NCBI GenBank assembly: GCA_003281225.1
Contig: QCCP01000013.1
Span: 1 to 51,337 of the forward strand
From: Prochlorococcus sp. AG-347-L20
GTDB taxonomy: Bacteria; Cyanobacteriota; Cyanobacteriia; PCC-6307; Cyanobiaceae
Reading direction: 5' to 3'
Length of the DNA: 51,337 nucleotides
Shown here: positions 29,632 through 39,487 of the stretch, in pieces
Layout of the letters: each line of letters starts with the position of its first letter
Numbering within the stretch: position 1 is the stretch's first letter
Made by a program: the position numbers and the translations under genes
The notes under the pieces: generated by a model
Database searches by the model: none
The model's input: only the letters and a program-made list of their open reading frames with translations
What the model was told of the DNA's origin: nothing

Positions 29632-31428
29632 TTATTCATCAATTGTTATTTCAATATCCAATTCTTTTAATTGTGATTCAGAGACATTTGAAGGTGCATT
29701 TGTGAGAAGACATTTTGCTTGTTGATTTTTTGGGAAAGCAATGGTTTCTCTGATTGAATCTGCACCAACGATCAACATGGTAATACGATCTAATCCAAAA
29801 GCTATTCCACCATGAGGTGGAGCACCCATTTCTAAGGCCTCTATTAAGAATCCAAATTTTTCATCAATCTCTTCATCAGTAAGTCCTACCGTTTTCAAAA
29901 CCTCTCTTTGCAAGTTCGCTTCATGAATACGTAAAGAGCCACCTCCTAATTCCAAGCCATTAAGAACTAAGTCATAAGCATTGGCTATAGAGTTCTCGAT
30001 TTCTTTTTGCAAGTTTTCAGAATCTTTAGATTTTATATTTTTTGGAGAACAAAAAGGATGATGTAAAGCTTCATATCTATTTTCCTCTTGATTTCTCTCA
30101 AACATCGGGAAATCAGTTACCCATAAAAAATTCCATTTACTTTTATCTATGAGATTTAAGTCTTTTGCGATGTATTGTCTCACTCTATCTAATGACTGGT
30201 TGACAATTTGTTTATCTCCAGCACCCAAGAGGATTAAGTCTCCATCTTGCGCTTCGGTGATTCTTAAAATATCAGCTATATGCTCTTCATTTAGATTATT
30301 TTTAATTGCCCCAATAGTCTCAAGCTCATTTCCTTTGACCCTTATAAAGGCCAAACCACCAGCTCCTGCATCTTGAGCTACTTGGAAGATATCACCTCCC
30401 GGTTTAATTCTTACGTTGCTAATACTTAAATTACCTCCTTTGACTGTTATAGATTTTATAGAACCTCCAGATTTAATTGCCTTTGTGAAAATATTAAAGC
30501 CAATATCACCTAATACTTCTCCTAAATCTTTTAATAACATTTCATATCTAGTGTCTGGTCTATCAGTGCCGTAATTATCCATTGCTGCTTGCCATGACAT
30601 TCTTGGAAAAGCATTATTAAAATCAATATTTAATACTTCTTTCCATATTTTTTTTATAAGACTTTCATTAAAAGATATTATTTCTTCTTCACTAATAAAG
30701 CTCATCTCAATATCTAATTGAGTAAACTCTGGCTGTCTATCTGCTCTTAAGTCTTCATCACGAAAACATTTTGCGATTTGATAATACTTATCTAAGCCCC
30801 CAACCATTAAAAGTTGTTTAAATAGTTGTGGGGATTGAGGTAGAGCAAAAAATTCTCCATTCGAAAGACGTGCAGGAACAAGAAAATCGCGAGCGCCTTC
30901 TGGAGTTGATTTTGTAAGTAATGGAGTCTCTACTTCTGTAAATCCAAAATTATCAAGAAATTCTCTAGCAACTTTAATAAGTTTATGTCTTGTTTTTAAA
31001 TTTTCTAGTAATTTGCCTCTTCTTAAATCAAGGTATCTATATCTTAATCTGAGTTCCTCCTTTGTATTTTCATAATCATGTATGGATACTGGAAAAGGTA
31101 GGTTTTTTTTCATTTGGTTGAGAATTTGCAAATCTTTAACTTTAAGCTCTAACTCTCCAGTACTTAAATTTTTATTTATTGAATCTTTGGGCCTTTCATT
31201 TATAATTCCGCTAACCATTATTACTGTTTCATTTCTTAGAGTTTCTGCCTGTTTAAATAGATCTTCACCATCATCCGGGTTAATTGTTATTTGTAGAAAT
31301 CCACTATGGTCTCTTAAATCAATAAAAATTACACCTCCATGATCTCTTCTTCTATCTACCCATCCGCATAAATTAACTAATTTACCAATATCTGTATTAT
31401 TGAGTTCTTTGCAAATTTTGTTTCTCAT
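29632..31428 (-). CDS. aspS: Aspartyl-tRNA synthetase
   Basis: A class IIb aminoacyl-tRNA synthetase, 598 residues. The N-terminal OB-fold anticodon domain has [21 protein letters not shown]; motif 2 includes [18 protein letters not shown]; the bacterial GAD insertion domain follows; motif 3 is [13 protein letters not shown]. The bacterial type with GAD domain may be non-discriminating (charging both tRNA-Asp and tRNA-Asn) where GatCAB exists, but this cannot be settled here. It lies in the - strand run after gcvT. Confidence 0.97.
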   Translation of the reverse strand: MRNKICKELNNTDIGKLVNLCGWVDRRRDHGGVIFIDLRDHSGFLQITINPDDGEDLFKQAETLRNETVIMVSGIINERPKDSINKNLSTGELELKVKDLQILNQMKKNLPFPVSIHDYENTKEELRLRYRYLDLRRGKLLENLKTRHKLIKVAREFLDNFGFTEVETPLLTKSTPEGARDFLVPARLSNGEFFALPQSPQLFKQLLMVGGLDKYYQIAKCFRDEDLRADRQPEFTQLDIEMSFISEEEIISFNESLIKKIWKEVLNIDFNNAFPRMSWQAAMDNYGTDRPDTRYEMLLKDLGEVLGDIGFNIFTKAIKSGGSIKSITVKGGNLSISNVRIKPGGDIFQVAQDAGAGGLAFIRVKGNELETIGAIKNNLNEEHIADILRITEAQDGDLILLGAGDKQIVNQSLDRVRQYIAKDLNLIDKSKWNFLWVTDFPMFERNQEENRYEALHHPFCSPKNIKSKDSENLQKEIENSIANAYDLVLNGLELGGGSLRIHEANLQREVLKTVGLTDEEIDEKFGFLIEALEMGAPPHGGIAFGLDRITMLIVGADSIRETIAFPKNQQAKCLLTNAPSNVSESQLKELDIEITIDE

Positions 31429-31483
31429 CTAAGTATGATTTATTTATCAATAACTTATAATAATTCTTTAAGGGTAAATTTAG

Positions 31484-32596
31484 TTAATAATTTTTTTTAT
31501 AAAACGCTCTCTTCGTTATTACCCCTTTGAATTTTTTGCCTCTTATTGATATTTGAACTTCATTATTTATTAAGGCATGCGAAGTATTGATGTATGCAAA
31601 AGCTATAGCTTGTTGTTTAGTTGGAGACCAACTGCCGCTTGTGATAGTCCCAATATTTTCTTCACCTTTAAGAACTGTGCAACCTTTTCTTCCTATTGCT
31701 TTTCCTTCTATAGAAAGACCAACTAACTTTTTTTGAATACCTAATCTTGACTGCTCTTCAAGAAATCTTCTTCCAAAGAATTCGTGATTATTTTCTAGAT
31801 GTACTAGCCAGCCTAACCCTGCTTCATATGGAGAAGTTTCTTCATTAATGTCTTGACCATAAAGATGCATGCCTGCTTCAAGTCTAAGAGTATCTCTAGC
31901 TCCTAAACCACAAGGTGCAACATTTTTGGAAATTGAGAAATCCCATAAATTAATTGCTGATTTTTTAGATAAAAGTATTTCTATACCATTTTCCCCCGTA
32001 TAGCCTGTCTTTGAAAAGAAAATTTTTTCTTTAGGCGAAATATGTTCAAAAATTTTATATTCGCATCCAAAGTTAGGGATATGTGAGATCGAAGATTCAA
32101 TCCATTCTTCAAATAAATTGAATGATTTTTTTCCCTGTAGCGCTAAAAGTACTTTGTCTTTTTTAAAGTTTGTTATCGAAATTTCAGATATATTTAAATT
32201 ATTTTTTATCCATTGAAAATCTTCTTCATATCTACTTGCATTAACTATTAATAATAATTCTGATATGTCATTTTCTTGTATACCAAGGTCATAAATTATT
32301 AAGTCATCTATTATTCCTCCTTTATCATTGAGCATTACTGTATAAAGTCCCTGTCCTTCAGAAAAGGAGTATAAATTAGTAGGAAAAAATTTTTGAATAT
32401 AATCCTTTGGATTGATTCCCTTGATAGAAATCACACCCATGTGAGAAATATCAAATAATCCTGCTGAAGATCTAACTGATTCATGCTCTTTAATTAATCC
32501 TGAAAATGATATGGGCATTTCCCAACCTGCAAAATCCACTAATTTTGCATTGGATTCAACATATTTTGAATAAATAGGACTTTTTAGCAAATCCAT
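31484..32596 (-). CDS. gcvT: Aminomethyltransferase (glycine cleavage T protein)
   Basis: GcvT releases ammonia from the aminomethyl-lipoyl group of GcvH and forms 5,10-methylene-THF. The 370 residues start with the family pattern [19 protein letters not shown], then [20 protein letters not shown], and the catalytic-region [17 protein letters not shown]; the C-terminal barrel has [11 protein letters not shown]. GcvH and gcvP are 18 kb away on the other strand, so the glycine cleavage genes are split in this genome. No glycine riboswitch fits in the 50-base upstream gap. Confidence 0.96.
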   Translation of the reverse strand: MDLLKSPIYSKYVESNAKLVDFAGWEMPISFSGLIKEHESVRSSAGLFDISHMGVISIKGINPKDYIQKFFPTNLYSFSEGQGLYTVMLNDKGGIIDDLIIYDLGIQENDISELLLIVNASRYEEDFQWIKNNLNISEISITNFKKDKVLLALQGKKSFNLFEEWIESSISHIPNFGCEYKIFEHISPKEKIFFSKTGYTGENGIEILLSKKSAINLWDFSISKNVAPCGLGARDTLRLEAGMHLYGQDINEETSPYEAGLGWLVHLENNHEFFGRRFLEEQSRLGIQKKLVGLSIEGKAIGRKGCTVLKGEENIGTITSGSWSPTKQQAIAFAYINTSHALINNEVQISIRGKKFKGVITKRAFYKKNY

Positions 32597-32646
32597 AAAA
32601 TATTAAATTTTAATTTAGTATTTTTACACTGTAGTTTAGAAATTTT

Positions 32647-33528
32647 TTATTGCATATTTTCTAATGACAAAATTAAGCTTCTAAGTACTTTGGCTGCAAC
32701 TATGCTACTTACTCCGCTTTTATCAATTTCTGGAGATAATTCCACAATATCTGAAGCCACAATTCTAAATTCTAATAGAGTTTTCAGGATTTCTTCAAAA
32801 TCATTCCAGAAAAATCCTCCCGGTTCTGGAGTGCCCGTCCCTGATAGTAAACTGGGATCAAACCAATCTAAATCTATTGTTAAATAGATTGGAGACTTCG
32901 CGTATGGTAGAAGAGCTTGTTTTAACTCACATGCATTTCCGCCTGGACAAAAGTTAACTAATTGGTTGTTGTTATGCATAATTTCAAATTCTTCTTTAGT
33001 CCCACTTCTAATTCCTACTTGCAAAATTTTTTTTTCAGGTAGCACTTCTAAGCATCTTTTCATAGTACAAGCATGACTATGTTCATTCCCTATATATGAT
33101 TCTCTTAAATCTGCATGAGCATCAAGTTGAACCAATATCAAATCTGGATATTTTTTTACTAATGCTTCAATAGCACCTCTTGTAATAGAGTGTTCGCCTC
33201 CAAGCATAATAGGACTAAGGCGTTTACTAATTAAATAATTTGTTGCTGATTTAACTGATTCAATAACGGACTTTGAGTCATTTTTATCAATTAGTATTGA
33301 TCCAAAATCAACATACATAATATCCTCTAAGTCTTTATGTATTTTTGGACAATATGTTTCTAAACAAGAACTGACTTGTCTTATTGCTTCTGGACCAAAT
33401 CTTGCACCTGGTTTAAACGAACATGTCCCGTCATAATTAACTCCAAATATACCAATTGAGCAATTCTCGGGACTTCTTTTTGCTCCCATATAAATTCCAT
33501 TTTCGTTATCAAATAAATTTTTTGTCAT
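32647..33528 (-). CDS. speB: Agmatinase-family ureohydrolase
   Basis: Ureohydrolases cleave guanidino compounds to urea with a binuclear metal site. All six ligands are visible: His in MLGGEHSIT, D-A-H-x-D in QLDAHADL, and D-x-D-x2-D in TIDLDWFDP, followed by GTGTPEPGGF. The 293 residues fit agmatinase, which makes putrescine from agmatine. Position one base after speE supports a polyamine role. Related cyanobacterial ureohydrolases can act on other guanidino substrates, so specificity is inferred. The usual A-P-G-T-G-T-P is L-S-G-T-G-T-P here. Confidence 0.9.
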   Translation of the reverse strand: MTKNLFDNENGIYMGAKRSPENCSIGIFGVNYDGTCSFKPGARFGPEAIRQVSSCLETYCPKIHKDLEDIMYVDFGSILIDKNDSKSVIESVKSATNYLISKRLSPIMLGGEHSITRGAIEALVKKYPDLILVQLDAHADLRESYIGNEHSHACTMKRCLEVLPEKKILQVGIRSGTKEEFEIMHNNNQLVNFCPGGNACELKQALLPYAKSPIYLTIDLDWFDPSLLSGTGTPEPGGFFWNDFEEILKTLLEFRIVASDIVELSPEIDKSGVSSIVAAKVLRSLILSLENMQ

Positions 33529-33529
33529 T

Positions 33530-34381
33530 TTATGAATCTAGTTCTTTTACAATTTTATTTGGCATCATTTTGAATGCTGCATTTTGAAAATTTAAATTCC
33601 AAATTTCACATCCTTTCTCTATTTTTAGGACTTCATCATAATTTTGCTTTGATAAATTGAGAACTTCTGATGAAGCGAATGTCCAACTCCAAATACCGCT
33701 TGGATATATAGGCACAAATGAATACATAGTTTCAGAAACTTTAAATATATTTTTTAGGGTTTTCAAAATATTTATGTGAATATTTTTGAAGGATTCAGGA
33801 GATTCGCTTTGCGAAGCTAATATCCCCTTTGGGGTCAGTATTCTTCTACATTCTTTATAAAAAGAATCTGAAAATAATAAATTTGAGAATTCTGAGGGAT
33901 CTGAACAATCTATAAAAATAACGTCGTAAAAATTATCTCTTGTTTTTTTTACCCATTTAACACCATCATCAACATGTATTTCTAATCTCTTGTCATTCCA
34001 TGCTTCGCCTCCAATTTCTTTTAAAAATTTTTTAGATATTTTGATTACCTCCTCATCAATTTCTACTAGATCAATTTTTGATATTTGAGAATATTTAACG
34101 CATTCTCTTGCTGTACCGCCGTCTCCTCCACCAATAATTAGTACATTAGATTTTTCGTCAATGCTACTTAATGCTGGATGCACAAGACACTCATGATAAT
34201 ATTTCTCGTCTGTTAGTGATGTCATCCAGCAACCATCTAACATTAAAGCTTTACCATAATATTCATTTTCAATTACGATAATTTCTTGATATTTTGAGGT
34301 TTTTTTAATTAGAATTTCCCCATTTAGGCCAAATCTTGAGCCTTTATGATATTCATCTATCCATGTTGTAATATTTGTCAT
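33530..34381 (-). CDS. speE: Spermidine synthase
   Basis: SpeE transfers an aminopropyl group from decarboxylated SAM to putrescine. Motifs: GKALMLDGCWMTSLTDEKYYHE for substrate positioning, VLIIGGGDGGTARE for nucleotide binding (residues 80-93), DLVEIDEEVI, and the catalytic-loop IDCSDP. The usual D-x-x-D near the active site appears as D-C-S-D. Length 283 is normal. It overlaps mazG by ATGA upstream and is followed after one base by speB, forming a polyamine pair. Confidence 0.95.
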   Translation of the reverse strand: MTNITTWIDEYHKGSRFGLNGEILIKKTSKYQEIIVIENEYYGKALMLDGCWMTSLTDEKYYHECLVHPALSSIDEKSNVLIIGGGDGGTARECVKYSQISKIDLVEIDEEVIKISKKFLKEIGGEAWNDKRLEIHVDDGVKWVKKTRDNFYDVIFIDCSDPSEFSNLLFSDSFYKECRRILTPKGILASQSESPESFKNIHINILKTLKNIFKVSETMYSFVPIYPSGIWSWTFASSEVLNLSKQNYDEVLKIEKGCEIWNLNFQNAAFKMMPNKIVKELDS

Positions 34382-35232
34382 TTGCTTTTAGGAATTTTCC
34401 CCGCCAGTTTTTGCTTGGCTATTTGCCAAAGCCGTTGAAAGTCTTTGGGAGTTTGTTTTTTAATATTATCTCCTGCATGCTCTTCGACGATTGAAAATCT
34501 GTCTAAAAATTTTATATTAGTTTTTTGAAGAGCTGACTCAGGATTTATTTTTAAAAAGTTTGAGAGATTCAGAAGGGTAAAGTAAATATCCCCAAATTCA
34601 TTTTTTATATCTGGATCATTTTTGCATTTAATTGCCTCTTTTAATTCATTTATCTCTTCTTCTAACTTTTTAAAAATCTCATCTGTACTTTCCCACTTGA
34701 AACCATGTTCTTTAACAACATTTGTGATTTTATCTGTACCAATCGTTGGAGGTAAATTTTTAATTTTCAAACTTAAATTTCTACTAATTGAAGATTTCAT
34801 ATTAGGTGCTTCTTTTTCTAAATTTTTTATATTTTCCCAAATCTGTTGTGATTTTTTTAATGATACTTTTTCTTTTTTGTTAAAAATATATGGATGTCTA
34901 TTAATAATTTTCTTATTAAGATTTTTTATAACATCATTTAGTGCAAATTCTTTTTCTTCGTAACCGATTTCAGCATGAAGCATTACTTGTAATAAAAGAT
35001 CTCCTAACTCTTCACGTATGTTATCTGCATTTTTTTCATATATAGCATCTATAAATTCATTACTTTCTTCATACAAAAATGGGATCAACGATATATGAGA
35101 CTGTATTTTCTGCCATGGGCAACCCCAAGTTTTATCTTTTAATGCTTTGATATTAGATATTAAGATTTTAAAACTATTTATAGTCTCTAAATCGGATTTT
35201 TTTTCCAATTTATATCTATTGTTTGAGGACAT
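34378..35232 (-). CDS. mazG: Nucleoside triphosphate pyrophosphohydrolase MazG
   Basis: MazG hydrolyses NTPs to NMP and pyrophosphate, in housecleaning and possibly alarmone control. The 284-residue protein has tandem MazG folds. The first has CPWQKIQSHISL and EESNEFIDAIYE...EELGDLLLQVMLHAEI, with the acidic metal-binding E-x-x-E/E-x-x-D pattern; the second has EEINELKEAIKCKNDPDIKNEFGDIYFTLLN. It is the first gene of the - strand run and starts 98 bases from the divergent tRNA. Many cyanophages carry a mazG of their own, but this full-length two-domain version is the host type. Confidence 0.93.
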   Translation of the reverse strand: MSSNNRYKLEKKSDLETINSFKILISNIKALKDKTWGCPWQKIQSHISLIPFLYEESNEFIDAIYEKNADNIREELGDLLLQVMLHAEIGYEEKEFALNDVIKNLNKKIINRHPYIFNKKEKVSLKKSQQIWENIKNLEKEAPNMKSSISRNLSLKIKNLPPTIGTDKITNVVKEHGFKWESTDEIFKKLEEEINELKEAIKCKNDPDIKNEFGDIYFTLLNLSNFLKINPESALQKTNIKFLDRFSIVEEHAGDNIKKQTPKDFQRLWQIAKQKLAGKIPKSK

Positions 35233-35330
35233 AGGATATATTTTATTAATTAAATTTTGCCTTAAACATGAAATATTTAAATACTTAGTATAAATTTTTC
35301 AACTTCATCTATTAGAATGATTTATCATAA

Positions 35331-35402
<72 letters not shown>

Positions 35403-35417
35403 TTTATCATTTTTCTA

Positions 35418-35759
35418 ATGACTGAGATCGTCAATCTTGCAATCAGTCAAAGCGCTGCTTCAGAACTATCTAGGCAAGCTTCTTTTGGAGGTTCTCCAGG
35501 AAAAATGTCGATTGATTTGGTAGAGGATAAAAATTGTTCCGAAGGATGGATGCATATTAAATTAAGGCCGGGTACATTTAATGGATCCCCTATTTCAAGA
35601 ACTGAAGGAGTAACTTTATACGCGGATGTAAAAAAGTTTAATTTACTGAAAGATTTAAAATTAGATTATTACGGTGATTTGAGCGGTGGTGGATTTCTTA
35701 TTTCAACTCCAAAAAATGCAAAACGTTGTTCCTGTGGTTCTGGCTTCAAACTTTTGTAG
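35418..35759 (+). CDS. A-type iron-sulfur carrier, HesB/IscA family
   Basis: A 113-residue protein. The C-terminal LDYYGDLSGGGFLISTPKNAKRCSCG corresponds in pattern to the A-type segment LDY-x-x-x-L-x-x-x-x-F...NP...C-x-C. Three cysteines lie at 40, 104 and 106, giving C-x63-C-x-C, as in IscA. The region around Cys40 (KNCSEGWMH) departs from the usual GGCSG, so it is a divergent member. Proposed role is Fe-S cluster carriage or iron handling. The frame is open upstream through the tRNA; the ATG at 35418, 15 bases after the tRNA, is the credible start. Confidence 0.82.
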   Translation: MTEIVNLAISQSAASELSRQASFGGSPGKMSIDLVEDKNCSEGWMHIKLRPGTFNGSPISRTEGVTLYADVKKFNLLKDLKLDYYGDLSGGGFLISTPKNAKRCSCGSGFKLL

Positions 35760-35760
35760 A

Positions 35761-35873
35761 ATGAATTTGTCTTTTTTTGCAAACTAATTTTATTTTCATT
35801 AATTGGCTGCTCTCAAGATAAAATAAAAAAAAAGTTTATTGAAATAAAATTTGCACATGAAAGAGATGAATGA
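35761..35873 (+). pseudogene. Lipoprotein-like stub, frameshifted at a T7 tract, overlapping the valS start
   Basis: ATG 35761 reads M-N-L-S-F-F and then stops at 35785-35787. A -1 shift at the seven T of 35772-35778 (phase U-UUU-UUU, the classic slippery arrangement) joins it to an open frame that reads CKLILFSLIGCSQDK and ends in I-K-F-A-H-E-R-D-E, stop TGA 35871-35873. The joined 37 residues form an ideal lipoprotein signal: charged start, hydrophobic core, lipobox L-I-G-C. The mature part is only about 21 residues and resembles the N-terminus of a solute-binding lipoprotein. It could be a decayed gene (one T lost, rest deleted), a frameshift-expressed small lipoprotein, or chance. Its end overlaps the valS ATG at 35857 in another frame. 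Confidence 0.4.
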
Positions 35874-38613
35874 TCAATTATCTTTAGAGAATTATTCACC
35901 TTTTGAAGTAGAGAAAAAGTGGCAAGAAAAATGGGACAGTCTAAAGGCTTTTAGTCCTAACCCTGAGGATAATGGTGAGCCTTTTTGTGTTGTTATTCCG
36001 CCACCAAATGTAACAGGATCTTTGCATATGGGGCATGCATTTAATACGGCTTTGATAGATGTTGTAGTACGTTTTCAAAGACTTTTAGGTAAGAATGTTT
36101 TGTGTTTACCAGGAACTGATCATGCTTCAATAGCTGTTCAAACTATTCTCGAAAAACAGTTAAAAAGTGAAGGCAAAACAAGCGAGGATATTGGAAGAGA
36201 TGAATTTCTTAAAAGAGCATGGAACTGGAAAGAAAAAAGTGGTGGAAGAATAGTTTCTCAATTAAAAAGGATAGGATATTCAGTTGACTGGACTAGAGAA
36301 AGATTTACGCTTGATCAAAAATTAAATGAAGCAGTTATTGAGGCTTTTAATATTCTCTATAAAAAGAATTTAATTTATAGAGGCGAATATTTAGTTAATT
36401 GGTGCCCTGAATCTCAATCTGCCGTAAGTGATCTTGAAGTTGAAATGCAAGAAGTAAATGGTCATTTATGGCATTTTAAATACCCTTTAATTTCTGAAAG
36501 TGGCGAACAGTTAGATAAGTATTTAGAAGTTGCAACAACAAGACCAGAAACTCTATTGGGTGATACTGCTGTGGCAGTTAATCCTAATGATGATAGATAT
36601 AAAGAATTTATTGGTGTCAAAGTAAAAGTCCCTTTTGTTGATAGAGAAATACCTATTATCGCTGATTCACATGTTGATAAAAATTTTGGTACTGGGTGTG
36701 TGAAGGTTACTCCAGCTCATGATCCAAATGATTTTGCAATAGGAAAAAGGCATAATTTAAAACAGATTAATGTAATGAACAAAGATGGAACTTTAAATAT
36801 TAATGCAGGTATTTTTCAAAATTTAGATAGATATGAGGCTAGAAAGAAAATTATCAAAGAATTGGATAAATTAGGCCTTTTGACAAAGATAGAGGAGTAT
36901 AAACATACTGTTCCTTTTTCTGATAGAGGTAAGGTGCCAATTGAACCTTTATTGTCAACACAATGGTTTTTGAAAATGGATGATATATCACAAGGATGTC
37001 TTAATGAAATTGATTTTAAAAAACCATCGTTTATTCCTTCACGCTGGGAGAAAGTTTATAAGGATTGGTTAGAGAATATTAATGATTGGTGTATCAGTCG
37101 GCAATTGTGGTGGGGTCACCAAATACCAGCATGGTATGTTTTAGATGACTCTCAAGACTCAATAGAACAAAATACTCCATATATCGTTGCAAGAAATGAA
37201 GAAGATGCCTTAATCGAAGCTAATAAAAAATTTGGATTAAATATTAAATTGGTTCGTGATAAGGATGTTTTGGATACATGGTTTTCAAGTGGTTTATGGC
37301 CTTTCTCAACTCTTGGTTGGCCAAATACAAATGATCCGGATTTTAAAAAATGGTATCCAAATAATGTTCTTGTTACTGGTTTCGATATTATTTTCTTCTG
37401 GGTGGCCAGAATGACAATGATGGGGAATACTTTTACGAATAATATTCCTTTTAAGGATGTTTATATACATGGTCTAGTTCGAGATGAAAACAATAAAAAA
37501 ATGAGTAAAAGTTCAGGTAATGGTATTGATCCAATACTATTAATTGATAAATATGGTTCTGATGCTCTGCGATTTGCTTTAATTCGAGAAGTTGCAGGAG
37601 CTGGACAAGATATCCGGCTTGATTTTGATAGAAAAAAAGATACCTCTTCAACTGTTGAAGCTTCAAGAAATTTTGCGAATAAATTATGGAATGCAACTAA
37701 ATTTGTGTTAATTAATAAAACTTCTAACAATAATGATTCGCTTAATGAGAGTGATGAAACTTCTTTAGAGTTATGTGATAAGTGGATTTTATCGAAATTG
37801 AATCAGGTAAATATAAAAGTCGTTGCTTTATTGAAAGAATATAAATTGGGAGAATCTGCGAAACTTCTATATGAATTTACGTGGAACGATTTTTGTGACT
37901 GGTATGTAGAATTCGCTAAACAAAGGTTTAATAATCAAGAGACTAATAATAGACAAATATCTGAAAAGGTTTTAATAAAAGTGCTCAATGATATTTTGGT
38001 GATGATTCATCCTTTTATGCCGCACATTACTGAAGAACTTTGGCATGTACTTCAACTTAAATCAGATAAAGAATTATTATCTCTTCAAAAATGGCCAACC
38101 CAAGAAAATAAATTTGTTGATAATAAGCTTGATAATTCCTTTCAACAACTCTTTGAAATTATTAGATTGATTAGAAATTTGAGAGCTGAATTAGGCCTCA
38201 AGCCATCAGAAAAAGTTCCTGTTTACTTGATTTCAGATAATGATGAATTGATTGATTTTCTAAAAATTTTAGTTGATGATATTCAAACCTTAACTAAATC
38301 TTCTGAAGTATTTATTTTTAAACCTAATGCTGTTGATAAAAAAGAGTTTGCTAAATCTTTTTCTGGGATAATTAGTGATCTAGAGGTTTACTTACCTTTT
38401 CAGGATTTTGTAAATATAGAAGCTTTAAAGGAAAGGTTAAATAAGGATTTAAAAAAGGTGACTATTGAGTTAGATAATTTAAATAAGAGATTATCTAATA
38501 AAAATTTCGTGGATAAGGCTCCAAAAGATATTGTTGATGAATGTAGATTTAAATTAAATGAGGGTTCGGTACAAATGGAGAGAATTACTAAAAAACTCGA
38601 ACTTTTGAATTGA
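35857..38613 (+). CDS. valS: Valyl-tRNA synthetase
   Basis: A class Ia synthetase, about 918 residues from ATG 35857 (a TTG at 35851 and an ATG at 35866 are also in frame). PPPNVTGSLHMGHAF contains the HIGH-type signature HMGH near residues 57-60; the CP1 editing domain has TTRPETLLGDTAVAVNP and TGCVKVTPAHDPND; NDWCISRQLWWGHQIPAW and DVLDTWFSSGLWPFS follow; KKMSKSSGNGIDP near residue 550 is the KMSKS loop. The C-terminal 60-70 residues (L-K-E-R-L-N-K-D-L) are the coiled-coil arm typical of ValRS. tRNA-Val lies just upstream. Confidence 0.98.
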   Translation: MKEMNDQLSLENYSPFEVEKKWQEKWDSLKAFSPNPEDNGEPFCVVIPPPNVTGSLHMGHAFNTALIDVVVRFQRLLGKNVLCLPGTDHASIAVQTILEKQLKSEGKTSEDIGRDEFLKRAWNWKEKSGGRIVSQLKRIGYSVDWTRERFTLDQKLNEAVIEAFNILYKKNLIYRGEYLVNWCPESQSAVSDLEVEMQEVNGHLWHFKYPLISESGEQLDKYLEVATTRPETLLGDTAVAVNPNDDRYKEFIGVKVKVPFVDREIPIIADSHVDKNFGTGCVKVTPAHDPNDFAIGKRHNLKQINVMNKDGTLNINAGIFQNLDRYEARKKIIKELDKLGLLTKIEEYKHTVPFSDRGKVPIEPLLSTQWFLKMDDISQGCLNEIDFKKPSFIPSRWEKVYKDWLENINDWCISRQLWWGHQIPAWYVLDDSQDSIEQNTPYIVARNEEDALIEANKKFGLNIKLVRDKDVLDTWFSSGLWPFSTLGWPNTNDPDFKKWYPNNVLVTGFDIIFFWVARMTMMGNTFTNNIPFKDVYIHGLVRDENNKKMSKSSGNGIDPILLIDKYGSDALRFALIREVAGAGQDIRLDFDRKKDTSSTVEASRNFANKLWNATKFVLINKTSNNNDSLNESDETSLELCDKWILSKLNQVNIKVVALLKEYKLGESAKLLYEFTWNDFCDWYVEFAKQRFNNQETNNRQISEKVLIKVLNDILVMIHPFMPHITEELWHVLQLKSDKELLSLQKWPTQENKFVDNKLDNSFQQLFEIIRLIRNLRAELGLKPSEKVPVYLISDNDELIDFLKILVDDIQTLTKSSEVFIFKPNAVDKKEFAKSFSGIISDLEVYLPFQDFVNIEALKERLNKDLKKVTIELDNLNKRLSNKNFVDKAPKDIVDECRFKLNEGSVQMERITKKLELLN

Positions 38614-38615
38614 GA

Positions 38616-39212
38616 ATGAATATATTTCTTGAAAATATTTATAATTTGTCTTTTTTTTTTAATACTGGAATTGGGATATTTTCGTTTGTTTGCATTTACA
38701 TTTTAATTGTTTTATTAATACTCCCAGCTTCTTGGTTATCTTTATTATCAGGTTTTTTATATGGCTCATATTTAGGATCAATTATCGTTTTTTTCTCCGC
38801 TTCCTTAGGAGCATCAGTTGCTTTTTTTGTATCAAAAAGTTTTTTTGCAAAAAAGCTAAAAAATCTTTTTAGTCGTTATCCAAAATTAAGTGTTATGGAA
38901 AAAGTAGTAGAAAAAGGCGGACTTAAATTAATTTTTTTAGCAAGATTATCTCCGATATTTCCCTTCAGTATTCTTAATTATTTTCTCGGTTTGAATAATG
39001 TTAAATTTCGAGATTTCGCTATTGGTTTTCTTGGAATAATTCCAGGAACTTTTCTTTATTGCTCAATAGGTAGTTTGGCAAAAAATATCCAGGAGCTAAA
39101 AAATGTCCAATCACCAAATAATTTATATATGACCATCGTTGGAATTATTTCAACTTTTTTAGTTGTATATTTATCAGCTAAATATTCCAAGGAATATTTT
39201 GAAAAATCCTAA
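38616..39212 (+). CDS. TVP38/TMEM64 (SNARE-associated, DedA-superfamily) membrane protein
   Basis: A polytopic protein of 198 residues from ATG 38616, whose frame also extends 6 bases to a TTG overlapping the valS stop. The family core is LPASWLSLLSGFLYGSYLGS, a G-A-S-V-A-F-F segment, then LARLSPIFPFSILNYFLGL, each with the conserved Gly/Pro residues. These proteins act in membrane lipid transport or homeostasis; no specific substrate is known here. It follows valS by 2 bases and is probably in its transcript. It ends 4 bases from a convergent small gene. Confidence 0.85.
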   Translation: MNIFLENIYNLSFFFNTGIGIFSFVCIYILIVLLILPASWLSLLSGFLYGSYLGSIIVFFSASLGASVAFFVSKSFFAKKLKNLFSRYPKLSVMEKVVEKGGLKLIFLARLSPIFPFSILNYFLGLNNVKFRDFAIGFLGIIPGTFLYCSIGSLAKNIQELKNVQSPNNLYMTIVGIISTFLVVYLSAKYSKEYFEKS

Positions 39213-39216
39213 AAAT

Positions 39217-39369
39217 TTACTCTTTAATATTCCAATCTCTAATAGATGCAATTAAGATAAACCACAAAAGCCTAAATTTACCTAGTAGAGTTTTGTTGGC
39301 TTCTAATTCGATATATTTTGCTTGTCCACAAGGTGTTTTTATGAAGTTGAAAACTGTTTTCTTTGTCAT
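39217..39369 (-). CDS. Small conserved-looking protein, 50 aa, hypothetical
   Basis: From ATG 39369 the frame encodes 50 residues starting M-T-K-K-T-V-F-N-F-I-K-T-P-C-G-Q-A. An amphipathic to hydrophobic segment (F-R-L-L-W-F-I-L-I-A) lies near the end. The frame reaches 39417, but the ATG at 39369, preceded by GAGAGACT, is preferred. It is on the same strand as, and 118 bases downstream of, the DNA ligase gene. I recognise no family; coding status rests on the plausible start and the otherwise empty space. The sequence 39370-39487 shows nothing else. Confidence 0.5.
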   Translation of the reverse strand: MTKKTVFNFIKTPCGQAKYIELEANKTLLGKFRLLWFILIASIRDWNIKE

Positions 39370-39487
39370 AAGTCTCTCTAAAAGTCCCTTATAATTATTC
39401 TTACATTTTATAGCCAAGATTTTTAGTTTTTTTACTTAAAAACCATATTTTTCATAGACTACTTTGTGGAACATTATTTTTTAAAAT

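Noticed and set aside
32597-32646. Glycine riboswitch before gcvT
   Set aside because: The gap is 50 bases, too short for even one aptamer; the 45-base gcvH-gcvP gap is also too short.
34622-34963. 113-residue hydrophobic frame antisense to mazG
   Set aside because: Leu/Phe/Ser-rich pattern is the usual mirror of Lys/Glu-rich coding; mazG itself is complete.
35761-35873. Leader-peptide attenuator controlling valS
   Set aside because: The joined frame has a single possible Val codon, no Val run, and no terminator hairpin before valS.
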